From positions 1,116,001 through 1,180,000 of the forward strand of contig CM061248.1 of NCBI GenBank assembly GCA_022605425.2: DNA of 64,000 nt, given 5' to 3'. Source of the DNA: Hamiltosporidium tvaerminnensis. Lineage: Eukaryota; Microsporidia; Dubosqiidae. The notes below the pieces were generated by a model. The model was not told the origin of the DNA and ran no database searches. It was given only the letters and a program-made list of their open reading frames with translations. Positions 34,519-45,671 of this stretch are shown here, piece by piece (the stretch's first letter is position 1; the number at the start of each line of letters is the position of its first letter). Position numbers and translations under genes: made by a program.

Positions 34519-35043
34519 ATGGATCCAAAACTTTCACATTTTTTAAACAACGATAATTTTAAAGAAGAACGAAAAAGAAAAATTAAAAAAGAAGAAGTAA
34601 AAGTAGAAATAAAAGAAATGAGTGTTTCATTGCCAGATAAAGAACAAGAGTAACCGGATATATTAACGATACGAGAAAATAAGATAGTGATAGATCATAG
34701 TGCTACATTTACGGTAAAAGAAAATACTGAAAATTTTCAAGTTACCAATGACACAGATAAAATAATAACATCACTTACATATTCTAAACGTGTTCCTGCT
34801 GGTCGTTGGCTTAAAAATGAAAGTGATACGTTTTTTGATGCTTTGAGTATTTGTGGTACAGATTTTACTATGATTAACCGATTCTTACCATCCAAAACTC
34901 GTAAACAAATATAAAATTTATTTTTAAATGAAGAAAAGAAAAATCCACATAAAATTGCTGCTCTCAATAAACATTATACTTTAAATCCAAACGATTTTAA
35001 AAGACTTTCTAAATTCAATATCGAAGATAAAGAAAATTCATAA
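34519..35043 (+). pseudogene. BDP1: TFIIIB subunit B'' (Bdp1) with two in-frame stops
   Basis: Bdp1 is the SANT-domain subunit of TFIIIB that fixes RNA polymerase III on tRNA and 5S genes. The frame from 34519 to 35043 is 174 codons and shows the extended SANT core: Arg/Trp near 34803, then FFDALSICGTDFTMI, then FLPSKTRKQI*NLF and EEKKNPHKI, matching the family signature ...ALS..GTDF..I...FP.R.RKQIK.KF..EEK.NP. It is interrupted by TAA at 34651-34653 and at 34912-34914; the second stands where the family has a Lys. No frameshift: the frame is otherwise intact end to end and the CCC box is preserved. Either a very young pseudogene, or the stops are sequencing errors. A functional copy should exist elsewhere, because the gene is essential in eukaryotes. 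Its short length is normal for a microsporidian. Confidence 0.82.
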
Positions 35044-35175
35044 AAATATTTTTCTTGCATTTAAGAAAGACCACAAATTTTTAAATGTAGATTTATGGTG
35101 ATTCTTTGTTAAAATGTTAATTAACTAAATTAAATTTCTTTATATAGAAATATTACATAATTATAAAATATTTTA

Positions 35176-35703
35176 TTAAACACGCTGTATATTATCACGA
35201 ATTCTTTCATTATATATTCTTTCACAATATTCATGAGTATTTCTATTCAAGACAATAATATCAAAAAGTGAGCATTTAGTATATTTATCTGTAATAGAAA
35301 TAAGATATTCTGTATTTTGTATCAAACACATTTTCGTCATTTTAGCTTTTCCATTAATTATTTCTATCCAACGTTTTTGTATTAAGAATTTAGCCATACT
35401 GTATTTTTTATAATTTGTTTCTGAAAGATCTGAAATTAAAATATTTTTAAAAAAATCTTTTATTTCTTCTATTTGATTTGATTTTAAATATTCATGTGTG
35501 TGTTCTGAATTAAATAATGTATTTTTAAGGATAATACATGATTTGTCATACCAATATATTGCTTCATAGCCAATATCACGTAAATATTCATTTATTTCTA
35601 TTATATTTACTATTTCATTGGTATTGTAAATACCGTTAGTTAATAGATTGTAGATTACAATATCTTTAAGATATTGAGTTTTTAAAATTTGTGTAGCGGT
35701 CAT
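35176..35703 (-). CDS. Nse1-like winged-helix protein (SMC5/6 complex), tentative
   Basis: Intact 175-residue protein convergent with BDP1. It is mostly helical; residues 10-60 (LKDIVIYNLLTNGIYNTNEI, NEYLRDIGYEAI) and 80-135 (EEIKDFFKNILISDL, YSMAKFLIQKRWIEIINGKAKMT, then EYLIS) follow the order I associate with the two winged-helix units of Nse1, the SMC5/6 subunit that pairs with Nse3 in DNA repair: an EL.FFK..L block, then a KW or RWI..I.GK..L block ending in YL. The RING-like C-terminus of larger Nse1 proteins is absent; the last 40 residues have only two or three Cys. This is pattern recognition, not a search result. Alternatives are another small winged-helix factor such as a Pol III or TFIIE-type subunit. 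Start at 35703 is the first Met; no CCC box upstream. Confidence 0.45.
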   Translation of the reverse strand: MTATQILKTQYLKDIVIYNLLTNGIYNTNEIVNIIEINEYLRDIGYEAIYWYDKSCIILKNTLFNSEHTHEYLKSNQIEEIKDFFKNILISDLSETNYKKYSMAKFLIQKRWIEIINGKAKMTKMCLIQNTEYLISITDKYTKCSLFDIIVLNRNTHEYCERIYNERIRDNIQRV

Positions 35704-36019
35704 CTTAAAAAGAGCGGAATAATTTTGGCGAAAGAAAATTTAAAATCAAAAAAATAGATAAAAAAACTTTTCTAGTGATTTATTCGTTTAAATCATTCAG
35801 AATATCATTGTAAAAGTGAATATAAATGTCTGATTATTTTTTAGTTTTATTTTCATATATTTTTGTTAAGTTATAAGTTTATAATCCATTCCAATGATTT
35901 CTTTGTTTTAATTTATTGCAAAAAGTTAAAGTTATTTGTATACATTGGCACGAAACTAATTTTCAGAATTAGAACTTATATAAATGTTTATAATCATTAT
36001 TTTCATTTTTTGTATTTTT

Positions 36020-36690
36020 ATAGTGGAGGGAGGATAACCACATAAAAAACTTTCTGCTTGGCAATGAGTTTATGAAACTGGTGTGAAAATCATTTTTTGA
36101 GTTTTTAATTGGAATAAAACCACACTAAATTTTTGGTTGTTCTATAAGAGTTTGTTTGAGGAGGAGAAGGTCTAAGAAATGGCAAAACTTTTTGTACAAA
36201 TCTATCATGTAGTTTTTTATGTAACCAGATTGCGCGTCACGGCTAAAAGAGTGGCTAATAGCCATAAAAAACAAGGAATACTAGCCTTGCTTACTCAAAT
36301 TAGAAGGCTCGACGTCCGGGAATATAAAAGTAAAGCCATTTAAAGTCGGAAGAGCTAGGAGCAGCTTATATCTGTTGGTATGACATTGCACTGTCTAGGT
36401 GGGCTTCATGTAAATCGCAGAGATTTATTTTGGCTGGAAATTTATTAGATTCGATAAGTGTAGAGTAAGTTAGAATGCTGCATGGTCTTGGGGGAGCCCG
36501 GGGGGCTCCGGCCTTTGATCACACTCCATGCAACAAATATTAACCAGCCCGAGCAGCAGCTGCCTTGCCTATCAATGTTACTTAATACCTTTTAGAGGAA
36601 AGGTTTATGAATGTAGGTATCGCAGGAGGTACTGATGGAGATTGGCGGAGCAGTTATTTATGTTAAACATATTACTTGGTTAATCTCTTG
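36020..36690 (+). repeat. Dispersed ~690 bp repeat, copy at 36 kb
   Basis: Blocks: GTGGAGGGAGGATAACCAC, CTTTCTGCTTGGCAATGAG, GAGGAGGAGAAGGTCTAAG, GCACTGTCTAGGTGGGCTTC, ATGTAAATCGCAGAGATT, a very GC-rich GGAGCCCGGGGGGCTCC palindrome at 36493-36510, TGATCACACTCCATGCAAC and GTAGGTATCGCAGGAGG. Inverted relative to 33295-33955. Confidence 0.8.
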
Positions 36691-37128
36691 AAAAAAATAT
36701 ATATTTGCTATTTTTTTTAAAAATATGTGATACCTATTTAGCTATATCGTAATATTTTTTTGGTTTATTATTAAATTTTATTTGGTTTCAAATAATTTAA
36801 AAGAAATGTATTATATGATAAACAAACAGGAATTTATAAAATAAATTTTCTCTTAAACATTAAGCATCCATAGTAATACAAAAAATGTGGCAAAAGTTGC
36901 TTTGGTGATGACATAATCTTAACTATCTTTTGATTCGTTTGTAAAAAATATGCAACGTGTTTTATTTTTCTAACTCTTCATAATACTCCAGAACATATAT
37001 TTTACTAAAAACAATAAATTACTAAATAATTGTGATTTTGACAAGTTCTTTTTATCAAAAAAAAGAGTTCCAGAATTATTTACCGACCTAAGATTTTGTC
37101 CAGAGTATTTCGGAAAAAAAATCCAATA

Positions 37129-37131
37129 CCC
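37129..37131 (+). promoter_or_regulatory. CCC box deciding the start at 37135
   Basis: AATACCCTTGATG: the CCC lies four bases before ATG 37135, supporting that Met rather than the upstream frame extension from 37096. Confidence 0.5.
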
Positions 37132-37134
37132 TTG

Positions 37135-39470
37135 ATGAGACTAACTATCAAAGTAGCTTTTGCCATTTCGGAGTTTATAGCTTATTTATTCTTTCTTATT
37201 TCTATCGATGAAGTAACAGCAAATAAAGTTGTATTCATATTCTCGGAGTTCGGAAAAGAATATAGTATAGTAGAAAAAAACAATTTAGAGCGTAACTTTA
37301 AGTCAGAGACAACTTTTCCAAAAAATTCGTATTTAGATAAGAAACGAAGAGTATCATATAATATCAATGCATCAAAAAAAATTAAATTGAGCAATAAGAT
37401 ATTTGTTGTAGATAATATTGAAAAATATCCTTTGAGATTCTTAAAAATCACAGATGAGATATATAATAGCCAAAAAAAGATAAATATTTTCTTAAATAAT
37501 TCAAAACTTGCTGAATATATACAATTTGATAACTTTATGAAAACATATTATTCGCCACAAAAAAGCTTTTCGGTTGAAAATTTCATGTATATTCTTTATC
37601 TGCTGAATTATCTCAAGGTAGAATTTAATACTAATCTAAAAAAAATTATTTATTCACTTATAAATAATTTGAAAAATTTATGTTTCAAGCCTGAAAACTG
37701 TTTTGATGAAATCATTTGCAAATTTATAATCACAGATGAATTTTCCTTTACCCTGTTTAAGTTTGTTTTATCGGAGTTCAAGATTTCGTACTTCTACGAA
37801 AATGAATTGCTTCTAACATTTTTTTATGAAACCGTAGATTATATGTTACCCAATCGTAATAATTATTTTTTTGGAAATGAAAATAAACGAATATTGGTCA
37901 TAAATCATTTTCAAATCAGTAATATAGATTTTACAGCATCTAATTTTTTTTATTATAAATTTGTTTGGAAGCTTTTACCAAAGATTTTTCAACCACAATT
38001 AATATATCTTACAAATGCAGATAAATCAAATTTCGACTTTTTAAGTTCTATTTTGTTACTAAGCCACAAAATATCGAATCTGTTATTCTTTACCACGTAG
38101 AAATTAATGAATCTCTGGTTAAATTTATAAATACCAATGAGATATTTATAGAAATCAGAAATTTGTACTTTTTCGATTATCAAAGCTCTGAAAAATTGAA
38201 TATAATACGAAAAAACCTATCAAATATAGAAAATATAATTTTTTCAGACGTATTTATAAATGATGGATGGAAAAAGATATTCCAAAGATTTTCTTATAGC
38301 TTTGTTGAAACTCTTTATCAACCATTTGATGATAAATTATTCGGAAAAATCAAAGCAAATAGATCTATCGAAGATGGAATGGGAAATGAAAGATCCAAAT
38401 TTCTTATTTTGAAAAATTTCAACCCTAAAGAGACTAAATTTTTCAAAAGTATGCATCCTAAAGTCAGAATATACAATTTTTTCACATATAAATCTATGTT
38501 TTGAATATACATGGGTTTTTAGCCGAAGATAATAATCTATATGAATTGAATATTGAATTTATAAATGTAATATTCGATAAATTCATTGTCAACAACGAAT
38601 ACCTCAATAAAAATATAAACATTTTAAATTTTAAAAATTCAAAGATAGATTACAATGAACTTTTAGAAATAATCTCTGTTTTAACTTTAAAAGAAATTGA
38701 AAAAACCAAATGCGAAATTATTGAATCAAAAAAAATCCGAAAATTGAGTCAAAAGAATTTTTCAGTTACTTCGCTTCAAATATATGATACAAGAATATCG
38801 AATATGAACAAAATTTATGATTTTATTCATTCATTAAAAAATTTAAATTATTTAGATTTAAGCAACAACACATCAAAAAATTTTGTCGAAAATATACCCA
38901 ATTCCATTTCTAGAACCGAAAAAAACTTAGATGTTTTCTTTTTTTCGGATATGTTGAGGGCAGTGTGGGAAATCAAAGAAGTATCTTATTTTTTTGGATC
39001 CAAGCGTATCACACTGGGAAAAATCAGCATACCATATTTTTTCAAAATCTTATTTTTAAATGAAGAATTGAAGAATTTAGACTCCTTGTCGCTATCTGAA
39101 TGTGACTTTACTCATGATGATAAGGAAAGTTTTTGTTTTACAAATATTAACGAGATTGAATTTTTTAACTGCAAGATTCATAAGTTAGAATTCCATGAAT
39201 TGTTTTCTAGAAATATAAAATATAGTATAAATTCTGTAGTTTTCTAAAAACCTTAAAATAACTGCAAATGATATAAATTTTCTTAAGACAATAAATAATT
39301 TAGATCATATGTCTTTTGAAAACTGCTCATTAACTGGACCTGCTATATTTGCATTCAATAGATGCGATTTCAAACATCTAAGATTTTTTACAATTGAATA
39401 TTCTAACGATGTTGGTCTTTCTGCAGAGCATTTTATACATATATATGAAGAATTCGGAGATATAATGTAG
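37135..39470 (+). pseudogene. LRR/BTB-like family protein, copy at 37 kb, frameshifted
   Basis: Reading through four segments gives about 778 codons, the family length: 37135-38085, about 38086-38504, 38505-39240 and 39241-39470. The frame changes near 38085 and 39240, and a TGA at 38502 coincides with a third shift. The leader (MRLTIKVAFAISEFIAYLFFL) is hydrophobic like other family leaders. Residues about 125-185 (INIFLNNSKLAEYIQFDNF, then NFMYILYLLNYLKVEFNTNL) parallel the BTB-like region of the 24281 gene. The C-terminal half has LRR-type strings (LKNLNYLDLSNNTSKNF, LKNLDSLSLSECDF, NEIEFFNCKIHKLEF). Segments between breaks are long and free of stops, so decay is recent, or errors inflate it. 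Function unknown. Confidence 0.78.
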
Positions 39471-41030
39471 AAGAATATTTCAGTTATGTTTTTTTTTACC
39501 ATCAATAAAAATTTTCTTTAAATTTAACCAATTTTATAATTAAGTAAATGTTTCGTTGATTTAGATAGTCTAATAAATAAAAAATCTTTTATTTTCTAAG
39601 CATATTTCCACATTACACCATTATTTTTTTTATCTTATAATTCAAACATCGATTAAACTAATATTTAAAAATTATTTTCCCAATCAAAAGATTGGTTGAA
39701 GAAAACTCCATTTGTAGAATCTTATTTATAATTTAAAAATGCTCAAATGTTAAGATTATGTATTTTATAAAAAATAAATATTTGATAATTTATATTTCAC
39801 CAGAGCCTATTCAAGTTTTTTCGTTTATTCCTCATCCATGGCTATATGTGTTTATTTTACAGCAACCATCCAGATCATTCTCTTCGAAATACCCAATAAA
39901 TATTAAAAATTTTCGTTAGTAAGGCATATTAGTAGTCCGACATTTATTTACTTAATTTTTTTTCTAACAGATACATAAGAGCAAAAAAAGTATATATGGC
40001 GCAATACCATTGTCATTCTATTTCAGTACAATAAATATTTACCAGAATTCTTACGTATTATAATTTCAATCTATTCTCATAACCATATATGGCATTATCA
40101 ATAATTTTTTTTAACTTAAAAATTACATTTACCAAGAGATTCTTCAAATTCCAATATACATCTTCATTTCGTTCCTCATCTAATTTATACCAAATAACCG
40201 AAAAAAATTTTAGCCAAATTTGATTAATAAACCGCAATCTTTTCAAATATCTGAATTATCAATCTTACTATTCCATAATCTAATAATAAACCAAATCAGG
40301 GTTTTATTCATAATGAGCATCATATTATGTCATTAATCATTTAGTATGCTATGTAATATATTTAGCATTTTATAAATAATTTGAAGTCAAGTCTCACATT
40401 AAAAATATATTCATCGTTACAAATATCTCAAAATTTAAGCTAAAAACTAAAATGAATATATTTGTCTAAGTTTATTTAAATAAGATTTAAGTGTAGTATA
40501 CAATGTCATTTAACCATCATAGCTAGAAAATAATATATCTAAAACAAAAATAAATAAACCATATGAAAATAGGAATATTAAACCTCTTAAATACAATCAT
40601 AAGAGTGCTTTAAAAGGAATCTTCTACAATAGTATTTTTATTGAAATTAGTACTTTAAAATATAAAAATGTTTTTCAACCAGAAAAATATTTAAAGTAAT
40701 CATAAGCTAATTACACAATAATTAAACATATTTCATAATTCATCAAATAATTTATTGTTTGGAATCATTACGAGGTATGTCTTATATGTTCTATAGACTT
40801 TTTTGTAATATTTTATCGATTACTTATGAACTAGATTAATATTGTATAGCATATATACAAAGTAATTTTAAGTAACAAAACCATTTTTTTATATTTTTGA
40901 TAATTTGTGGTTTTAAATATTTAGATTTAACTCAGCTTTATAGACAGTAATTTATTTTTATAAATTTAACTTTGTGAAAGTCTGTTAAAAATTAAAAAAT
41001 GTATTCTACAAATAAACATAACATAAGCTT
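39471..41030. other. Gene-free AT-rich stretch
   Basis: Short ORFs only (largest 40058-40246, 62 aa, minus). Nothing recognised. Confidence 0.55.
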
Positions 41031-42587
41031 TTATTTATATTCGATGCCGAGACGAATAATGGTTTCATGGAGAAATAAAGTAAAAAAATCCTTTCTTTCT
41101 TTGGCTGCTTTGATATCTTGATAGGGACAAGATAGCTTTATTCTTATTTCAACTTTCAAAATATCTTTCTCGAGTATTTCATAATCTGAAATACTAAAAT
41201 CTGATTTATACTTTTTAGGATTTTCTTTAAGAAATTTACTGATTTCATTGGAGAGTTCATCGAGTTTTTCTTTACATGAATTGTAATCAAATTTCTTGGT
41301 ATAAGTCTCTGTAATATACATAGATTTTCTTAAATTTATTACAGGTTCTTTTCGTAGTTTTTCATTTGGAAAATTGTGGTATCTTGAATCCGATGTCAAT
41401 GTCGTGTATAACAATCCCATTTCTCTTACTTCATAGTGACTACCACCAACTGTTATTTTATCTCCAATATCGAATGGACGAACAGAAAATATAAAAAGAA
41501 TCGATTGAAACATTTCAGAAAGAACTGGTCCAAATACAAATGATAATGGAAGAACAAACCCCGTTAAAGTACCAAATATAGTGGTAAATTGACTTTTTGC
41601 TCCCAATGTTACAAAAAACAAGAAACTTGCAATTACTACGGCCAAAAAAGTAAGAACAATTGCCAGTTTCTTCATACATTCATCATTTTCATTCAAAGAA
41701 GATTGTAATTTCTGTTTTTCTTTAAACAATGAAACGTAACAACTCACAAACTCATCCTTAGTAACACTCAAGCTATTATCGATATCAAACATTCTAAACA
41801 TATCTTCTCCATCTTGATTACCAAAATAATATTTAAAATCATTGACATCCAGAAATTCTTTACCATTGCTTATACAATCATAGACATATTTTGCCCAACT
41901 GGTTAAATCTCTGTTGATACGAACACCAGTCAATCTATTGAGACTCTGTAAATACTTTATATGTTTTTCATTCTCTTCTATTCTATCTCGATAATACATA
42001 AAATGTATTCGGTAATTTACGAATTGTAAAATTATTCTTTCGATCAAGAAAATGGAAATAAACAAAGCCGCAGAAAGTAAGAACGATGAGAATTTATCTT
42101 CATTTATAGCAAATGCCGTATTTTCAAAAACTTGCTCATCTTCTGCTCCAGAAATGTCTCCTGAAGTAACACGCAATATAATTTTAATCAAAATCGAATA
42201 TATTAATACTGAAAATACAACTTTGAAAAAAAATTGATTTTCTAGAATTGCTATTGCTACAAATCCGGGTGTATCCTCTTTTAAATACTGTAATGCAATA
42301 AGCATTAGAATTATATCTACAATAAACCATATACAACAAAGAAAAATAACATAAAATCCCAAAATACTGATATTGTATTCAAAACCGTCTTCTGCACTTA
42401 AATTGGTGTATTTATATTTATGGAGGCAAAAAATAGACCCACATAGAGATACGATAGATAATATAATAGAAATCAATATTCGTATATTGCTTGGTCGTGT
42501 ATCTTCTACTATAGGTGCGGTTGAGTTCAATTCCTCACTGAATACCTTTTCTATATTTTTTCCAATCGCTTTACTTTTTGCTGACAT
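41031..42587 (-). CDS. MscS-family mechanosensitive channel with EF-hand (fungal Msy type)
   Basis: Intact 518-residue membrane protein, probably a stretch-gated ion channel. Hydrophobic segments lie at about 35-55, 72-100, 118-139 and 165-190, then 306-326 and the pore-lining helix at about 334-365 (FGTLTGFVLPLSFVFGPVL). The MscS beta domain follows at 367-410 (VRPFDIGDKITVGGSHYEV, then LLYTTLTSDSRYHNFPNEKL). A canonical EF-hand loop, DIDNSLSVTKDE (residues 268-279, with Asp 1, Asp 3, Ser 5, Ser 7 and Glu 12), sits before the last two helices, as in the endoplasmic-reticulum Msy1/Msy2 channels of fission yeast. Family knowledge therefore suggests calcium-modulated release during osmotic change, perhaps relevant to germination (inference). 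Start at 42587 has GGG (minus strand) five bases upstream. No frameshift: one of the few clean genes here. Confidence 0.9.
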   Translation of the reverse strand: MSAKSKAIGKNIEKVFSEELNSTAPIVEDTRPSNIRILISIILSIVSLCGSIFCLHKYKYTNLSAEDGFEYNISILGFYVIFLCCIWFIVDIILMLIALQYLKEDTPGFVAIAILENQFFFKVVFSVLIYSILIKIILRVTSGDISGAEDEQVFENTAFAINEDKFSSFLLSAALFISIFLIERIILQFVNYRIHFMYYRDRIEENEKHIKYLQSLNRLTGVRINRDLTSWAKYVYDCISNGKEFLDVNDFKYYFGNQDGEDMFRMFDIDNSLSVTKDEFVSCYVSLFKEKQKLQSSLNENDECMKKLAIVLTFLAVVIASFLFFVTLGAKSQFTTIFGTLTGFVLPLSFVFGPVLSEMFQSILFIFSVRPFDIGDKITVGGSHYEVREMGLLYTTLTSDSRYHNFPNEKLRKEPVINLRKSMYITETYTKKFDYNSCKEKLDELSNEISKFLKENPKKYKSDFSISDYEILEKDILKVEIRIKLSCPYQDIKAAKERKDFFTLFLHETIIRLGIEYK

Positions 42588-42591
42588 TCTA

Positions 42592-42594
42592 CCC
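42592..42594 (-). promoter_or_regulatory. GGG box before MscS gene
   Basis: Minus strand AAAGGGTAGAATG; start-proximal C or G triplets are reported upstream of microsporidian start codons. Confidence 0.4.
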
Positions 42595-43792
42595 TTTGTA
42601 TTTTAAAGTCTTATAATTATATAAAGGAGAAAAAATTAACAAAACTTCTTTTTTCGGATTGATTATGATTATGCAATATAAATATCAGATATTAACAAAA
42701 CTTGTTTTATTTAAAGATCTAAAGTATTTTCAAAAGTTTTATAGAAATCGTACAAAACCAATTTAATTAATATAGCACTGTTATTTATGCGAAGATATTT
42801 CAAATATTCAAATAATTTATATAATAAAAATAAATTTATATTGAATAATTAATTAAAAAGTTTCTTTGAAAGTATAGAACATGTAACATCATGATATTTA
42901 ACAAATTAAAAATTAATTTATTCTTTCAAAACTTTTGATACAAAACTTTTTAATTAAGAAAAAGCTATAAAAAAAGGAGAAAAATAAAATCATTTGTCTT
43001 TTAATCAAAAACATTTTTGATAATAATTTGTTTACAGAAATATTTTATAAAATTACAAATCCGATAGATCGCAATAATTCCTAAACAAGTAGTACACATG
43101 TAATTGATTCGTAAAAATATTGAATACAAATCAAAAAAATAGTTTGAAGAAATAAATTAAATTGTTCCAATAAGAAGTTTAATTAAAGAATTTTATCAAA
43201 ATTTATTTTAAATCCAATTAAAATCAATGATTTAAATCAAAATATTTACAAGAAATCAAGAAAAAAGATTAATAAAAGCATTTAACTTGAATTCTTTACA
43301 ATCACAAACTAATAATATTTTTATATTGTACATACACTTGTTCAGATTTTAATATATTTCAGGTGGCGAATATTCATATGGAATACTCTTGATTTCAGAA
43401 TTTACAAATATATAGTCACACCAAAGTATAGTGGTGTAAGAAAATAATTCAATTTACTTACTTCAATTCATATAATTAGTAGATAATAAAATTAATAAAA
43501 GCGAGGTAACTAAAAGGAAACCAATATTTTACATTTAAACCGAGAAATATGTAAGATACAGTTTAAATCAAAAATATTTGTTTAGGAATGTATATTGAGC
43601 ATTTAAAATACAAATTTTTATTATAAAAGCTTATATTTCTAACAGAAATAGATATATTTTAAAGAAATATTAATTCATAAACAGGTTTTTGATTTGTAGT
43701 TGAAATATCTCTTATTTTTTTAAAAAAATATTTGACAAACAAATTGGAATTTGATAAATTAAATTTCTAAATAAAAATTTGACAAATAAAAC
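42595..43792. other. Gene-free AT-rich stretch
   Basis: No ORF or family recognised. Confidence 0.55.
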
Positions 43793-44250
43793 ATTTATAG
43801 ATTTATAGATTTATAGATTTATAGATTTATGGATTTATAGATTTATAGATTTATAGATTTATAGATTTATAGATTTATAGATTTGTATATTTATAGATTT
43901 GTATATTTGTATATTTATAGATTTATAGATTTATAGATTTGTATATTTGTATATTTATAGATTTATAGATTTATAGATTTATAGATTTATAGATTTATAG
44001 ATTTATAGATTTATAGATTTGTATATTTATAGATTTATAGATTTATAGATTTGTATATTTGTATATTTGTATATTTATAGATTTATAGATTTATAGATTT
44101 ATAGATTTGTATATTTGTATATTTGTATATTTATAGATTTATAGATTTATAGATTTATAGATTTGTATATTTATAGATTTGTATATTTGTATATTTATAG
44201 ATTTATAGATTTATAGATTTATAGATTTATAGATTTATAGATTTATAGAT
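43793..44250 (+). repeat. 8-bp tandem array (ATAGATTT / GTATATTT)
   Basis: About 57 consecutive octamers. Most are ATAGATTT, with interspersed GTATATTT and rare single variants (ATGGATTT). The variant type occurs in recurring clusters of one to three, so the array has a higher-order pattern. It is flanked by unrelated AT-rich DNA, between the MscS gene and the 7-TM gene. Not coding and not CRISPR, because there are no spacers. Confidence 0.95.
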
Positions 44251-44849
44251 CAACGAGGACAAAATGTATTGTCATTGATAAAAATAATTTTTATTTAATT
44301 TGAAATTATTAAAACCAAAGTGATGATGGCTTGTACATTTGTCCTCAAATGAATATTAATATTCAAACTCAGAGAAAATATTTTTTTTTATCGAAACAAG
44401 AAACTTTTAATTAATAAAACAGGAATAATTAAAATCTAGATTTCTTTTTTTAAAAAAATATAACATTTTATTCCAAAGAAGACTTAAAAATCTTAAGATT
44501 AAAGATATTTGTAATTTAAATCGAAAATAAGAAATATTCTATAAAAGTATAAAAATAAATACAATCATAAGTAAATCAAATAGAAAGAAGCTATATTTTA
44601 CAAAAATAAGAAATATTATTAAACGTATAAAAATAAATACAATCATAAGTAATTTTAAATTAAAAGAAGCTATATTTTACAAAAATAAAATCGTTTAAAC
44701 TTTTGAGTAATAGAAAATTAAAAAGATTTGGTTTGATTTCAAATTTTTGAAAGAAAAGAAGAAAATTAGTTTTGCAAATTGATATAAAATAAATAAATAC
44801 TTAGAATATAAAAAAGATAAAAATTATATAAACAATTAGGTATAATATT
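44251..44849. other. Gene-free stretch with a short direct repeat
   Basis: A block GTATAAAAATAAATACAATC, followed by ATAAGTAA and AGAAGCTATATTTTAC, occurs twice (about 44548-44602 and 44626-44682). Otherwise nothing recognised. Confidence 0.5.
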
Positions 44850-45665
44850 TTAAATATCTATCGCATCATCAAGCAAATCTAATGTTCTTAGCAATCTAGG
44901 CGAAATAGAAAAGACCATAATAAAATATACCACAATCCCAAAAATAGTTAATAAAATGTAAATTAATTTCTTAAAATTAGACATAATAACATCCTTGCGA
45001 CCTTTTAGTAATTTATAAATAGAAATTATAAAAGCAATAATTACAAAGCAAATTACTACAATTCTAGGTAATATATGTGTAAAATTATAATATTTTAAAA
45101 AACAATAATATATAAAGAATGTTTCACCGCATATACAAATAAAAGAATGTATCAGAAATACCAAATAAATTGTTGAGTTTCTAAAAACATAATCCCGTTC
45201 AAATGTAAGTCCAACGAAAATACTAAATAAGTAGGAAGAACAACAGAATACAACCACGATTACTAATAAAAATAAAGAAATTAAAATTCCTGGTTTGTTA
45301 ATTGTTAGAAATAAAACGGAATATTTTTCTATTTTCTTATCGAAAACAATATTTAAAATACTATAAATAGTAAAAAATAAATTAAAAAATATTATTGGGA
45401 ATGAAAAAATTCGTGAATTTTCGATTATTTTTTTTACATTTTGATGTAAAAAAATGAATACAAAGATATAAAATTGAAAGAAAATAATTTTTACATAATT
45501 TATCACTGAATGTGATTTTATATAAAATTTTTCAGTTAAAAATATTATTAGTGAAGTTGTAAGTGGAAATATTAGATTTTTTATGAAGAAATATGCTGGA
45601 TTTACAGTTTCTTTTTTTGATCTGCTTTCTCTATTCAAAGGTCTTATATTTTGAGAAGTATTCAT
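44850..45665 (-). CDS. Seven-TM orphan membrane protein, 271 aa
   Basis: Not recognised. A hydrophilic N-terminus of about 25 residues precedes about seven hydrophobic segments (roughly 26-46, 53-75, 85-107, 126-153, 163-192, 200-220 and 232-254) and a short acidic tail (LDLLDDAIDI). No transporter or receptor signature is visible. The start at 45665 is supported by AAACCCTAAATG, with the CCC three bases before the ATG. The frame is clean in an otherwise decayed neighbourhood, so I consider it expressed. Similar in size and layout, but not obviously in sequence, to the protein at 60184. Could be a lineage-specific surface or transport protein; function unknown. Confidence 0.75.
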   Translation of the reverse strand: MNTSQNIRPLNRESRSKKETVNPAYFFIKNLIFPLTTSLIIFLTEKFYIKSHSVINYVKIIFFQFYIFVFIFLHQNVKKIIENSRIFSFPIIFFNLFFTIYSILNIVFDKKIEKYSVLFLTINKPGILISLFLLVIVVVFCCSSYLFSIFVGLTFERDYVFRNSTIYLVFLIHSFICICGETFFIYYCFLKYYNFTHILPRIVVICFVIIAFIISIYKLLKGRKDVIMSNFKKLIYILLTIFGIVVYFIMVFSISPRLLRTLDLLDDAIDI

Positions 45666-45668
45666 TTA

Positions 45669-45671
45669 GGG
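45669..45671 (-). promoter_or_regulatory. CCCTAAA box at 7-TM gene start
   Basis: Minus strand CCCTAAATG, identical in form to the BDP1 start. Confidence 0.55.

Noticed and set aside
43793-44250. Possible telomeric or CRISPR repeat
   Set aside because: Internal position, AT-rich octamer unlike telomere repeats, no spacers.
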